Of a stretch of 64,000 nt of DNA, positions 42,001 to 57,000 are shown piece after piece (the first letter of the stretch is position 1; each line of letters starts with the position of its first letter). Made by a program: the position numbers and the translations under genes. The stretch covers positions 13,518,948 through 13,582,947 of the forward strand of contig NC_079912.1 in assembly GCF_024868665.1 (NCBI RefSeq), written 5' to 3'. The DNA comes from Triplophysa rosa. Taxonomy: Eukaryota > Chordata > Actinopteri > Cypriniformes > Nemacheilidae. Under the pieces are notes generated by a model. The model saw only the letters and a program-made list of their open reading frames with translations, made no database searches and was not told the origin of the DNA.

Positions 42001-45000
42001 CCATCATCATTTACTCACCCTCATGTCATTTCAAACCTGTATGACTTTTTTTCTCCGCAGAACACAAAAGAAGATATTTTGAAGAAAGTTGGTAACTGAA
42101 CAGCGCCGGCAAACATTCACTTCTATTGTTTAGACACAAAACCAATGCAAGTGAATGGGGGCTGGTTAACAACATTCTTCAAAATATCTTCTTTTGTGTT
42201 CTGCCTTAGAATGAAAGTCATACAGGTTTGAAATGACAAGAGGGTGAGTAAATGATGATGGAATTTTCATTTTTGTGTGAACTATCAAGGCATGCTTTTA
42301 TATCCGGCCCAGGCAGTTCTGAAGAAATTACACACCTAATGTATTAAAAGGATATACGACAAGAACAGGTGGGGTGGAGCAGAAAACGCGCGAGGAATGT
42401 AAAAAATCGAAATGTAGAGAGAGACACGAAGAGGATGTGAAGTGAATGTGTGAAATGAATCATTTGTTTTATGTAAGTGGGTTTTAAGGTATTTCAGGCA
42501 ATGTCCCATGTTGCACACTTTTGTAACATTTCATTTTTGCCCACTTAATTAAGGTTTATGGCACTAAAAGTCACAATCTCTGGCCTTTAAAATAAAACAC
42601 ATTATATCACTAATGGTGACCCGAGTCATTATTTACAACATTTCACAATGACTAAAATCCAGTGACATATGTGTTTGTGCCAAAATGCCCTCGGTTTTAA
42701 TTTGGTGATTGGTTATGTTGTCATTTTCGGCTGTACATTTAGTTCTGACAGTCAGCACTAAGCTATGTCTGTCAACACCGTAAAGGGTGACTTTCAGTCA
42801 AGCCAGCAACCACTCTGAACACTCGGGACAGATTAGAGGGTGTTCACACACAGGACACATTCTACCATGTATACAGAAACAACTAAATGGAACAGGGTGA
42901 TGGGTACTTGATGGGTACATTATGTAATAATGTGAAAACACATGCAATCATTATTTAATAAGGCTGTTTTTTTAAATATTGGTTTCTATAAATGAAGTAG
43001 CTTTGTGCTGTAAACCTTAATACTGTATGTGTATGTAGTACTCATATTAACCTTTTTTATGCAAAAATATATTTCCTTTGCTAAGGTTTATGTTAATAAA
43101 ATGTGATAAACTAATGATAAAGGAAAACATTTCATGTGGGCAATAAAGGAAAACGCTTCTCCTTCACCCTGCTAGAAAGACAAATGCTAACTCACATACT
43201 GAAATCTGTCTAACACATTCTTGACTCTCAGCCTCTATCATTCAGAAAAAAAACAGAATTGTGCAATCAACCATTTCTTGTTCTCAGGTGTGAAAACAGA
43301 GACATGGTGTGAAAACGTGAGATTGTGCACTGTTGAGCTCTATCACGTTGAAATGGTTGTCGCTATGTGTGCTCCGTTTGTTCAGGGTCTGCGGTTTACT
43401 GGCTGCTGAAATGTAAATAATCAGACCCACACCTAATGACAACTTTACCATTCTGCATTTGTTTTTCTCGAGACCATATGACCAAAAATAAAACAAACCG
43501 GTCATTAGTGAGGAAGTGTGTTGAAAGAGATGCCTGTGTGTACGCTCTTCACTGCTGATAGAGCAGAACGCTTTTTAACATTAGATGTATTCATCTTGAA
43601 ACTAGTTCCACAAGTGTCTCACTCTCTAAGAAATGATGTCACTTCACAGCAACCGCACAGAACTAAAAAGAAAACGCGATAAACATGTAACCGAGTGCCA
43701 ACTCTAAAATGTGTGATTATATTTACACTTCATTGTAAATGTCCATTCTGAACAGAGAAATATTCTGCATGTCACACTAAAGGATCATTTCAAAATGATT
43801 TTTCCAGCCTCTCTCTACCAACTGTGACATCACCACGCTCTTTGATCCAATTCGCCGGTCCTTATGAGGACAGTGCAAACAGAGGCGATGATAAACCCAT
43901 TGTCGTGTCAGGAGGGGGCGTGTGCATGCGAGCCCGCGTGACGCACCTGTGGAGTGTTTGCGCACTCTTTCAGAGCCTTTGAGAACGGAGGCTTTGAGAT
44001 CTCCCAGCGACCTGGATGCCCTCATCTCGCTCTGCCTGTCTTGGCCGCTTACCTGAAGAAACTGGGAGGGTGAACATATATGAGTTTTGCTAGATGTAGA
44101 AAACGTTTGCATGATATTTGGCAGACGCTGTAGTTAAAGTTAGCAAGAATTTGGCATTTTAACTGGAGCTACTGGGGTAAAATAACAAACAGGATATAAA
44201 GGATGGGGTTAAGGGAACTTGTGGTTTGAGAACTATTTCAAGTTCCCTGCGAGTGTTTAGGCCTCGCTTTAGATTTGGTTTTGGCTGGTTTTGAATTTAG
44301 CTTGGGTGGCTTGTCTTTGTTTTGGCTTGGACTCACGTGGTTGTTGGGAGGTGTTTTGAGAATCACTCTCAGCAGGTTGTTCATTCCAGTGCTGGAGCTC
44401 AAAGCCTGAACTGCTCGGTCCAAATCCTCCTGACACTTCAAAGCCAGCAACATCTGAGACCAGAAGCGCATTGTCAACACAATATGTCATACATTCACAC
44501 AATTAAAGAAACAAGAAGCGGTACATGTACAGATCCTTAAATGGTCATTTCAAACCTAAAGCCATATATAGAAACTTTCCTGGTTATTATGAGTAAGTAG
44601 AAGTGGTGGACTGTGGTATACCAATGTGGGTATTTTTATTGACTGACACCAATGTGGCATTTAGAGACAAAGGTGAACAATTGCCAAAATAATGATGATC
44701 ACATCTAGAAACTACAATGACATTTAAAGTAATGCTCTATTTTTATTAAATACAGTGTAGACAAAATTGTGATATTTAAAGGAGCAATGTAGATATTTTA
44801 GCGGCATCTAGTGGTGAGGTTGTGAATTGCAACCAACGAAAGGACCATGGAAGCACTATGGCAACTAACACAGAAAGTAAGATTTCGGCATGTTTTCACT
44901 TCTTTGCCGAAGGACATAACGTATTTACGAAAAGCACTCTGTAGAAAAGTTTGTCCGTTTTGGGCTACTGTAGAAACAACATGGTAAATTCCATGCAAGG

Positions 45001-48000
45001 GGACCCGCGGTGTAACTTTGTGTCTCCATGTATCAAGATTTTTTTTATAAAATGTTCAACTTTTTATTAATATTGGTCGCCATTCATGTTTGTCTGTGGG
45101 TTTAAATTCAACCTCGAAAAGTATTAAAAAGAGCTTTTCAAATTTGAAAACACAGTGTTTAATGTTTTTAAAAGTACAGCTGCTGAAAAAACAGACCACT
45201 CTAGCTTTGCATTTAATGTATTGGGACAATTCCAGTCCAGTCTGTTGAATTTCAACAGAAACAAACCTCAGGAATTAAGGATGCACAGATAGGTCAATTT
45301 TGGCTGATAATGATAATTCTTTAACATTGGAAGTCAATAACCAATATATTGGCCAATATACAGGCTCTAAATATTAATATAAAATTTCCTAAGACTGAAA
45401 CAAAAGGCAAAAAGTGGACAACTGCTTTTATTTGAAAACATTCACTGCAGAAAACAAGGTAACCATTCGTTCTCTTTTTTCCCCTGAAAATCATGTACCA
45501 AGCCTAATAGTTGGTACAAGCCTAGTAAATGATTCTTTAACCTTCAAACTTTTTTGGTATAGTTTTTATTTAATAAACAAATAAAATATGTTCTTCCAGA
45601 GCAACCCAGAAAGGTGTTCTCAATAGTCACAAGTCTAACAGGTCTCAAGACAGAAAGCATTCAGACAGCAGTCGGATTCAAACAATATGCTTTTGTTCCT
45701 ATAATTTACACGTTCATAAATACTGTATTTACATACTGTACCTACATCAACAATGTTTTGCTAATAGCAGTAAGTGAATGATCTCGACAGAAACACAGTA
45801 CTGTACTGTATTTTAACTGTGACCAGCGTGCAGCTGAAGAAGTATAACCAGAGGAAATTATATATGATTTATCGGCTGTAATATATTGGCCTAAATTTTA
45901 TTATTGGCCGATACCAATAACATTTAAAATCACCATTTATAGGCCCATACTGATATGGCCGCTAATTTATCGTGTATCCCTATCAGGAATGATATGACAA
46001 TGACCTGTTGTGAAAATAATGTCTTATTTCGTCATTATTTATTTTACTCTGCAAATAAATGCCAAAAAACAACAATATTTTCAATTGAGAAAAAATGTGT
46101 TACTAGTTCACAGAATGAAACTTAAGCACACACCTATAAAAAGTACATTAAAAAAACTGAAAAAGTTTTTTGTAGTGGCCTCTATAATTTTCTATGATTG
46201 TACAGTGTTTTTTAACCATTTTCTGCAAAGTTGCGATTTTGGAGTTACAAGTTTTCCACCTGTCAGCAATGCTAAGTTACTATGATCAATTCAGTACCTC
46301 ATTATCAGTGTAGTAAAGGTCCATTTGCTGCCCAAAAGCCTCCGTCACCTTCTGAAGTAGATCTTTAAACTTCAGTGGTCTCTGGAACGGGATGATTCTG
46401 AAGAAAAACACCACAAAGACTTAAACTAAACCAACTTTTGGGCACCTCCAGATTTAAAGTACATTGAAGGCAATATTCTTTTGACATTCTTTCGTAATAA
46501 AGGGATGGTCAATATGTCTGTGAGAACTACAGGTCTATATGCAAATGAATGTAAACTCGGTACTGTATACTATGTGCATGGTGCCCTATTCTAAAATTGA
46601 GATAATTGCTAAAGCAAGAGAGGAAAGATCCCCATGGAAAATAAAAATGGAAAATATATATTTTTATTTTTCAGTAGCTTCGCGATAATGAAATTAGTTT
46701 AAGAACACATTAGAACTCAAACTAACTTTCTATAGTTTCTAATGAGATTACAGCATACAACATTTAAGTGTGTATATTTTATGCTTGGCAACATGGCGAG
46801 TTTAAGAGTGTAAAGTATACAAGCGTGTGCTTGGCCAAATCAACCGGAGCGGACCACTGTTCCAACACCAGGGTCCACATCACAAAGGAAGAAGGAGTGC
46901 TTCCTGAGTGGAAAGAGGGAAAAAAGGGGAGCAGATCTGGAATTAGCAGGACGCACGTTTTCCTCTCCTTCTCGAAAGTTTGGCTCTGCTTTAACACAAA
47001 GAATTCTGGCCAACTACTGGCCCACAAACAAACACACACATATCTGTGATCCTCCACAAACCTTAACAAACAATTTGTGACCGTTTGCCAATCAGTATCC
47101 TTCCTGTTGGCTAAATCCGGCCTCCTATTTTACTGGCTTCTTATCTGAAAAGCATTTTTGGGAAAGCAGCTGGGACATTATTCATGGCTAAATGCAAGCT
47201 AGCATGTCAAGCTTTCTGACTGATGTGAGATAAACAATTTTGTTGACAGTGAGAGCTGCGATCAGTGTTACAAAATGATCTGAGTTCTGAGAGATGTCTC
47301 TGTTTACATTGGACGATGAGGGTGATAGGGATGGACAAAACTCATAGCGGAAGACTGGAGAGAACAGAGGATGTAAGGAGCGAGATGACTTTCCTTCCTC
47401 AGCGTGCACAGATAATCATCTGAGTTTGGCTGCGTCTCTCTGCGCCTGCCGAGGCACATGCTACTCTCAGTGATTCAGCGGCTGCCAGAGGAAGACGCTT
47501 TCCACAGTGTCCAACTTGTTATGCTAACTAATGCCTATTGAGCTTTTAATGCAAGTAGGTTTCATAACTTTCTATCACACAAACAAAACCTTCAAAAGCA
47601 CTAAAATAAGGTATCGTGGTATTTTCAGGAAAATTCCATGGTATTCTTGGAGTGTACAACCATGGTACATTAAAAAGATAATCAAACAATATACATCATA
47701 TACATGTATATAAATATTATGGTATTACATTTTACATCACCACTGTATCGTGGTACTGCTGTAATATTTTGTAAATGAGTACTGAAACCCATTTATAGTT
47801 TTGTCAAAAAATTACAGTTTTGTAAGTTGCATGTTACAACTATTACAAAGTCTGAGCGCGTACAGGTCGGCCAGATTCCTTGCGTTAAAGTCAACTTTAA
47901 AAAAAAAACAATTGCGGTGCTAGACAGTGAGTGACATTACATGTTAAAGTTTAATCAAATTTTTTTCGAGGCATTCTCAAAAAGCAAGCAAACAAAACGT

Positions 48001-51000
48001 GCTCCCTAGCATTAGTAATGTGGTCAGAGGGATCTTTCTGCCTCCAGCTAAGCTCCACCCACAAAAACGCATCACAATGTTTACTAACAGGAAAGGCGTC
48101 TATATGGACTTATTTAAGTTTTTCTAATTTACCAGCCCATAAAAAAATCACAGGTGAAATCTCTTTAACATGTCAGTTATTTCACCTAGACATTGATGAG
48201 AGTAAATGTAGAGCAAATGGAAACTGTTGCTGTAAGACCAAAGTATAGTCCGGGCGTCCGCGTTCATTTTCGTCATCAGGAGGGTCCGCGGTCGTCCGCA
48301 CACCCCATCAGCATGCAGTCCATTTTTTGAGACCGCGCGGACAGAACATGTCGAATCGGCCGAGTCCACTCGGTGACGTACTACACATGTGTCGAATTTG
48401 TCTATCAGCGCTAATCCGCACTTGAGTATGCTCAAGAAGCTGTGTGCACACGTTTTTGCACGAGACGGACACGGACGTGGAAAGTCAAGTATACCCGGCC
48501 CTTAAGTCTACTGTGTCTCACACATTTCTCTTGAGAAAAAGACCCAGAAATCTCACAAATGTTTCAACTATGGCACAAACTGAGCTCAGATTGTCAAGTC
48601 TGCAATATAGGTCAATATGACTGCTGAAGATAAATAATACCCATATTTTACTATTTTTATTTTACAGCATGATTTAACAGTTTCATTTGTTTCAAATTTT
48701 AATTTTTAGACCATTTGAGACCAAGTTGATACTTCAATAAAACAACTGAGAACCCTGTCAAATATCCTGAGCTATGAAAGAGCAACCTCTAAACAATAAA
48801 ATTTTCCTCTGGCATTTTCCTTTATTTACTGACTTTGCTTAATGTGAAGGCAGAACAGAAGAGGGTTAAAAACAACATTTCTGTGCCTCCTTCACCACAG
48901 CCAGTTAGAGCTGTAACAGCCGTATAGCCAGCTGTCTGTCACCTCTAATGCATCACCAACTTCCTGCGACGTGACATGACATAACCCAGCAAGGCTTTTT
49001 CACACCTTGACTTCTCCCAGGATGCTCTGGGGCTTTCTGGTCCAGGAGAAACAATTGAGATACTGAAGAGATCTTGTGTTTTCCTTTTCAATGGACAATT
49101 CACTTTCCGCCTGTAAACAATTTTGTTCCGAATGCATCAATGATGTCTACAAATTCTTTCTATGCTGAAACACTGGCTTCATATGAGGGGAAATGCCGGC
49201 ATTAGTACCTCAGCAAGAAAAGATGTTAGGCTAGCTAAAAGCACATATGGATATACTTTGCAAAGGCTAGCGTCTTGGCACTTGGCAGTCGTGAGATGGG
49301 AAAAATGACATGTTCAGTGTGTGGGTGTACGGATGACCTACAGGACATTGTAAATTAATAACTGGGTGTGTCATTGAGCTCAAACTCTTTTTTTCTCAAT
49401 CTCTGTCTGCCAAACAGTACCAGAGAGTCTTTAACTCAACTCTTTAGGAACGTTCTGGATCTTTTGGGCAGCTTGGCATATTTTCCGTTCTTCGCCGTGT
49501 CGAGAGATCTTAGAAATGGTGTAACGAGAGGCGGGATGAGACAAGAGGAATGAGATGAGGGACGGGAGAGTTGTAGGAATAATGAGAGCGTTCCGACTCA
49601 CCGTTTCTCTTGTTCATGCTCCAGCTTCACCCGCAAATCCTGTCAGGGGACAAAACACAACAAAATAAAGTTCTGTTCGAAGTGAATCAGTATATGTTGT
49701 ATACGTATATATTTTTTATGTTTTGAAAGTTTGTGAGAGGACACGATCGCGTTCATAAACAGACGAAATGATTATTAACAACACATCGATAAAAAAAGAA
49801 GACTCAGACATTTTGCTCCCATTTCACTGTTTGATATTGTATAAGCATTAACTGCAAAGTCTCCCTCAAGACAACACATCACCTCTCACTGCTGAAAAAC
49901 TGTTAAAATTGATATGGTTGCCATTGTTATGCCATGTCCATTATGAATGCAGCAGGAGATGCTGAAATAATGAAAATATTGCAAATTTATGCATTTAATG
50001 TGCACCTGTACATGATGCACATACGTTTACATGTCAAGACTGACATGGGGAGAATTTGGGGGGAATGTTGTTGTGTTGTTTTTAAATGAACTCTCGTCGG
50101 TAGAGTTCATGCTGCTGTGTACTGTATGTGTCTGAAAGAAAAAGAGGTGAAAATATGAGGAAAAAACAACTAAGAGTGAGTCAAAAACATCAAGCTGTGT
50201 GTACGAGACTGAGAGAAACTGTGTGTCTGTGTGTGAGTACAGAATGCGTGCCAACCAATTATCTTCAGGACGGACTTGTGTCCTGTGTGGAGTGACAACA
50301 TTGTAATGAGAATGTAGGCAATGAACACAAGCCACAAAAATACAGGGTCTTATATGTTGTACAGAAGGTCCGGATGTTGAGTGTTTTTTGTGGTCTCTCT
50401 CTCAGCTGTATCCTGTTTAAGGCAGTATAGTACAGCAACAGGATTATTTCATGTCAAGTGTAAGGTAAAACTGGACGATAAGGCAAAACATCAATTGAAG
50501 CCAAATAGTTCACAGATTTTTCTTTCAATGCACTCTAAGAAATACCGGGTTATTTACAACCCAATGTTGGGTCAAATACGGACAAACCCAACAGTTGGAA
50601 TACAAATGAACATACCGCTGCTGTCCTTCTAAAACCTCATATCTCCATATTTCGTGATTACATTTTTTTGTCTCTTTACGTTTGCCACTTGGTTTTGCAA
50701 ATATCACAAAATCATGCCGATTCACTGTATTCTCACAATTCAGTGTTTATTAAGGCTGATTTAAGTCTAGACATTACTGATAATTAAACTTTTTATTTCC
50801 TTTAACCATATGTAACCGAATTTGAATTTGTATTCTTTTCTGCACTTCTTACTCACATACAAATGTTTACATTGCTTATACTCTTTTTTTTTGGATGATC
50901 TTGCTTATAAATAAATGTTCACATTATTTGCCTATTTCTGTTGCCTGTGTTTTTACTGCAGTAATTTACTGTGTGATTTTATTTTCTAACCTATTTTGGG

Positions 51001-54000
51001 GATCCTTTTTGAAGAAGAGTGTTGCTAAAATTACTCAAATTGGATTGTTTTTACCTCACCATATTTTAGAGTGTTTTGTAAATTCAAATAATTACAGAAA
51101 AACTTCATATTTTTTAACAGAATATGGCTAAAAAGTAATTTCAAAGTATTAACAGAATTTGTTGGCATCTCTGCTTAAAATAAAAAATGTACGGAAAATA
51201 CTGTTTTTCATTGTTACAGTAAAAAGTTTCACAGTATACATACAGTAGAATTACAGAAGATTACTGGCGTCTCTGCTGCCAGTATTTTACTGTAAAATAA
51301 AAAAATACTGTAAAATACTGGTTTCCATATTTGCAGTAAAAAGCTGTAAAGCAACTTCACAGTATTCATACCGTAGAATAACAGTAGAATACTGGCGTCT
51401 GTGCTGCCAGTAATTTACCATTATTTTACAGTTACATTTTTTAGTGTCATGATCCTGTCCTCCTTGTCAGGAGTTTTCTAGTTTTGTGGACAGGGTTGTG
51501 ACAGTACCATGTCTCTTGTGCTTGTTGTGTTTTGTGTGGAAGCACATGGCCTTTGTTGTCACTTTGCGCCATGTGCTCTCTCTTGGCCCCGCCCCCTTGT
51601 TTCCATAATCTTCCCATTAGCGTTTCATTCCCCTCACCTGCCCAGTGTAATTATCCCTTGTTAGTTTCCCCTATTTATGGCTTGTCTTCAGTCCTGTGCT
51701 GGTTCGTTTTGACTCTTTCCCGTATCCTAGTCCACCTTGTTCCTGCCTTGTCCCCAAAGAAGTGAGTTGTGTTTATTTTCTGCTTGCCCCCTCGTGGGCT
51801 TTTTATTTAAATAAAGTATTTTGCAACTGCTGTCTGCATATGGGTTCTCACTCCAAATTCCTGACAGTCTAGTAACTGTTTTATTTACCTGTCTGTAGGC
51901 CTGGGATCTGCTCTTGGGCTTGTTACTGTTGTTGGTCTTAAGCTGGTAGCAGAAGCGTAAAGCTGCCAGGTCCTTCATTATGGAGTTGAGCGCCTCTTCA
52001 TCATCTGGAACACACAAAGCAAAACCGATGTTACTCTTTGAATGGATCCTAAAAAACACATTGCAACTGCACTACTTTAATATTAAACATGCTTATTTTG
52101 TTTTTTGACAACTGATTCAACAATGTGGTTTTCAAAGTTCTGAAAAAAATGTGAGTAGTGCTTGCCCAAATTAAAGTGTTTGGTCCTTTAAGACCTTATT
52201 TAGCATCCTTCAACTGAAGTATCGGTTCAACCTCACAGAGCTTTTTAAGGTAACGTTCCTGTCCGTGTATTCATTACCATGTTCTAGTAAACTTTCAGCG
52301 TCTATTTTGAAGCGATGGCATATTTAGAGAAAATTGCAAATGAGGTGTCATTTCCACCTCCAAAGCGACTTATATTTTAAATGTAATATTCCGGTTTGGA
52401 TTTTCACAGTGTAAGGTAACAGTACATCATATCTAGCTCTGATGTTTTTCATTAAAAAAAGATTTGAATACCATAATGTCATTCAAAACAGAAGAAAGAC
52501 AATGGATGTTCATACAGTGAGAATAAAGTGTCACAGAACTTCACAGAACCCAACCACTATTTCCTTTAGATCCTATCAGGGTTTTTCCACTTATGACAAA
52601 CATGAAAACACACTTCTGTCGTATTTCCACCACAGCAATGAGCTCTCTAGTCCGGTCCACTATAAACCATCGAGCCATAGAGAGGAAGAGACTGAACAAA
52701 GGCCAACATGTGGCCAGTCACAGAATATTAAATAATAACTATATATGTGGAATTATTTTGCTTCCTAAAAATTAAGTAACAGTGTTGGTTTTGCAATGAT
52801 TTTATTAAATTACTTGCATATTATGATTGCAGTAGACGAGTTTTACTTGCACATACGAGATTACTTTTAATAGTGTAATGATTTAAAACAGCAATAAACT
52901 TCAATTGATTTGTCTATTGTCTAAATTGATTGAAAACTCTCATTCAGAAGTTCCGTATTTTTAAGTAAAATTAGGGCCCTATGAAGTCAGTTGTATTTTT
53001 TCCCAAATTCCATTTTATTTTTTTCCCAATTATGTTTTTTTCCTTTTTCTGGATTCTGTGTTTTCTGTCTTTTACTATACAATATTAATATTTTGCCAAC
53101 AAATACTTCAGTATACTATAGTATTCACTTATAAACTATATTAAAAAACCGTAGATACTTTGAGCTATTCAGGAAATTGGTTAAAACAGGGTATAATGTA
53201 CAACCAAGTTAATAAACCAGTATCTTACTAGTACATTATCTGTTTTTTATTTAGTTTTTATTTAGTTTAAAGTCTCATCCGAAGGACGGTGCTTTTTTAC
53301 AGTATAGTGTCCCCGTCACTATACCGGGGCATTAGGACCCACACAGACCACAGGGTGAGCACCCCCTGCTGGCCTCACTAATAGTTCACTAATAGTTCGA
53401 CTTCACTTATTTACTACTTAGTGGTCGAATTATAAAAAAATTCAAGGGGGGTGGTGTGGTAAAATGTGTGTGTTACGGGTAGCCGCAAAGGGTGTTTGCC
53501 ACTCTTTCACTCATAGACACTCAAAACAAGCAGATATACATTTGCCAGATTCCGTGCCATTCTGCGCTATACAGCAAATTCCGTTTTTATGCCTGGATTC
53601 CGCGATTCTGTCCGCATTTTCCACATCCCAGAAAACATATAACCCTATAAAATGTAGGTATGGTTTTTATAAAATACTTTTAATATCAACCTACATATAA
53701 TTATTGTTGTGCTCAAAATACATAATACATAATTAAACACATTGATTTATACTGAATATTATCAAAAGGTTAAAAAAAATTATTAGCTTAATCATACAGT
53801 ACAGCTCTTCCAGGCAACAGAAACCACAAGCCATTATAATGACACTAAAGGCTTGTTCTGCATCCCTGCATTAAACCATCGGTATTACCCTTGCAGTGTT
53901 ACTGAGAAAAAGAGCAAACCAAAGAGAATTTTACTAATGCAACATACACTAAAAAGATAAGCATCACAGCAAGAAAGCAACCACTGCGGTCACACGACCT

Positions 54001-57000
54001 TCAAAGAACCACAAAAAAAAGCGAATCAACCAAGAAACTCGGGTAACACAGCGATTTTGTTTTAACCTGCGGAGTGAAAACTAAAAGGCTTTCTTTTTCC
54101 TTGACAATTAAAGGGAAACTTTCTTATGCTGGATAGAAGCTTGTTAAAAAGCCCCAATCCCTCCTCTGAGAACACTGGAAGGTTTCGCACAGGACCTATG
54201 AGAGCAGCTCATGTGTGTCTTGAATACATAACCGGTTCAAAGTAGGGATGCACCATAGATTATAGGCCGTATCGGTATCGGTCGATAAATTATCATTTTT
54301 AATGTTATCTGTAGATAAAATAAAATATAATATAATACAATTTAAGCCGATATATTATAGCCGATAAATCATTTCCTCTGGTTATACTTCTTCAGCTGCA
54401 CGCTGCGTGGTCACAGTTAAAATACAGTACAGTACTGTGTTTCTGTTGAGATCATTCACTTACTGCTATTAGCAAAACATTGTTGATGTAGGTACAGTAT
54501 GTAGATACAGTATTTATGAACGTGTAAATTATAGGAACAAAAGCATATTGTTTGAATCCGACTGCTGTCTGAATGCTTTCTGTCTTGAGACCTGTTAGAC
54601 TTGTGACTATTGAGAACACCTTTCTGAGTTGCTCTGGAAGAACATATTTTATTTGTTTATTAAATAAACATTATATCCCGAAAAGTTTAAAAGTTAAAAA
54701 ATCTTTAACTAGTGTAAATTAGGCATGGTACATGATTTTCAAGGGAAAAAAGAGAACTAATGGTTACCTTGTTTTCTGCAGTGAATGTTTTCAAATAAAA
54801 GCAGTTGACCACTTTTTGCCTTTTGTTTCAGTCTTAGGGAATTTTATATTAATATTTAGATACTGTATATCGGCCAATATATTGGTTATCGGCTTACAAT
54901 GTTAAAGAATTATCGGTTATCGTTATTGGCCAAAAATGTACATATCGGTGCATCCCTAATTCAAAGCAACAAAAGTAAGAAAATGAACATCACATGAAAC
55001 ATTAAAATAGCCCACAGTTGTCACTTTGCTACCTTCCATCAAAAGGGAAATGGGGAGCAATCATGCAAATAAGCGTGTCATACATTAACATATCAAGGGG
55101 CCCTAAAGAGGCCAATTAAGCGTGACTTGTAATTACATTCTGAGTGGAAGGTCATTCACCTCTACTGTCATGAGGAGCGAGAAATGAAGGTAAAGAGCGC
55201 TTGTTAATATCGAGTTAGCACTGTATGAGTCTCTTTAGTGTCGATCTATGGCTTTATTTATTCACAGAGCTAAATCACAAAGGCCATATTAAAAGATTAA
55301 AAGATAAAAAAAATATTTTTAGAAAGACCTGTAAAGGTTAAATCTGTCTTGGTAATTCTTTACCAGCCCCTGTTTTAATCTCCAGACATCATGCTTTTAT
55401 TAATCACAGTAATACAGCTTTAATAAAAAACATAGCCCGGGGAAGTGTGTCAGGACTCTAGGGTGCATGGTGCGTTTTACAAAACCTACATGATCTGTTG
55501 TCGAGATCATTACTATTAACAAAACATTAAAAAAGCTGGTTAACCAAAATAAGCATTATGTCATCATTAATTTACCACAATAGTATTCTAAATAAATATG
55601 AATAAATATGATTTTTTTTCTTTCTTCCATGAAATGCGATGCCAATCTCGAGTTGGCAATTTGTCATAAAACTTGGAATAAGACCCAAAAGTTGAACTTT
55701 TATGGTGCTTTTTGTTGTTTTTGGAGCTCAATAGCGCTATTCCCCATTAATTGTGTGGAAAAGAATGGACTGGAAATGCTGCAGTATATCTTATTTTGTA
55801 CAGCATTATATTCCATTTAGGGTGAACTATTCATTTAAAACATTTAACAAGCAAATATATTACAACATAATCTCACAGCAATTCACAATTATTTTACGAT
55901 GGCTAATACGTAGGAATATGTGCAACCTCAATCATATGTTTCGCGCATTCATAATTCATAATATTCCCGTGAGATCAGCCTTGATACTACTAACTGATGT
56001 TGATCTCAGATATTCAACCAGTAATGCTGGTTCAATAACAATCATGCATTTAAGGGGGTTGTATTGCATCCGTGGAGAGGCAGAGGGGCATTATGGGGCA
56101 GAGGAGTGCTGGGTAAGGCAGTGTTGGTTTTATAAAAGCTGATGGAGTCTGAGGGGATTCTTGATTCTGACACCAGCAAGAGTCTCGCTACACAGCTGCT
56201 CTTCCACAGCAGCATCCACCATTAGACGGGTTCACAACGGGTTCACAACCCACACACACAATTCTCTCTGTCTGACCTCATTTCTATTTTAATATCACTG
56301 AAGTAGTTTAGCTTCTGCAAAACAACAATGATAACTGCAGAAAAACAGTTATGTGATTCAAGTTATCCTCTAGAGCACTGAGGGGCAAATTCAATAAATT
56401 GGCAATTTTTCATACGGCATTTAGGTGCATCTAATCCTCAAACAACCCGAGATCTGTCGCAACTAAACGTGCCGCAGTGAGCATTTAAATGCCATTATGT
56501 CAAGCCATTGCAAAAGCAAACAAGGGTCCTTTCTATGCAAATGAGGTTATTATAGAATGTAGCTTATTTACAAAACTCCATTTTCTCTGTCTGCAATTAA
56601 TGAAAATGACGATAAACAAGCATTCCTTTGAGAGAGAGATATTTGATGAAAAGTTTTATTGATCCTGACAGCAATTATTCATCAAATGATGATCAAATGA
56701 TGTGAAAGAGCATTAGAATGGGAATATTGCCAAGAACCCACTTGCAGAGTCAAGTGCAATACAGTCTACAGCTTGCAAGATGCACCTTAAATAAGGGTTA
56801 GGATGTGAATGTTTTACATTTTTAATTAATTTATTATGTGAGGTGGATGCTGTGTATTTATTATGTGAGGTGTGATGCTATTGTATTGTTATGTATTGTG
56901 ATGCTGTGTTGTTAATTTGTATCATTGATTGTACAGCGAGACCAAAGACCAATTTTCAGCTAAGGCTGGACAATAAAGTACATTATTACCTTATTTCTCA

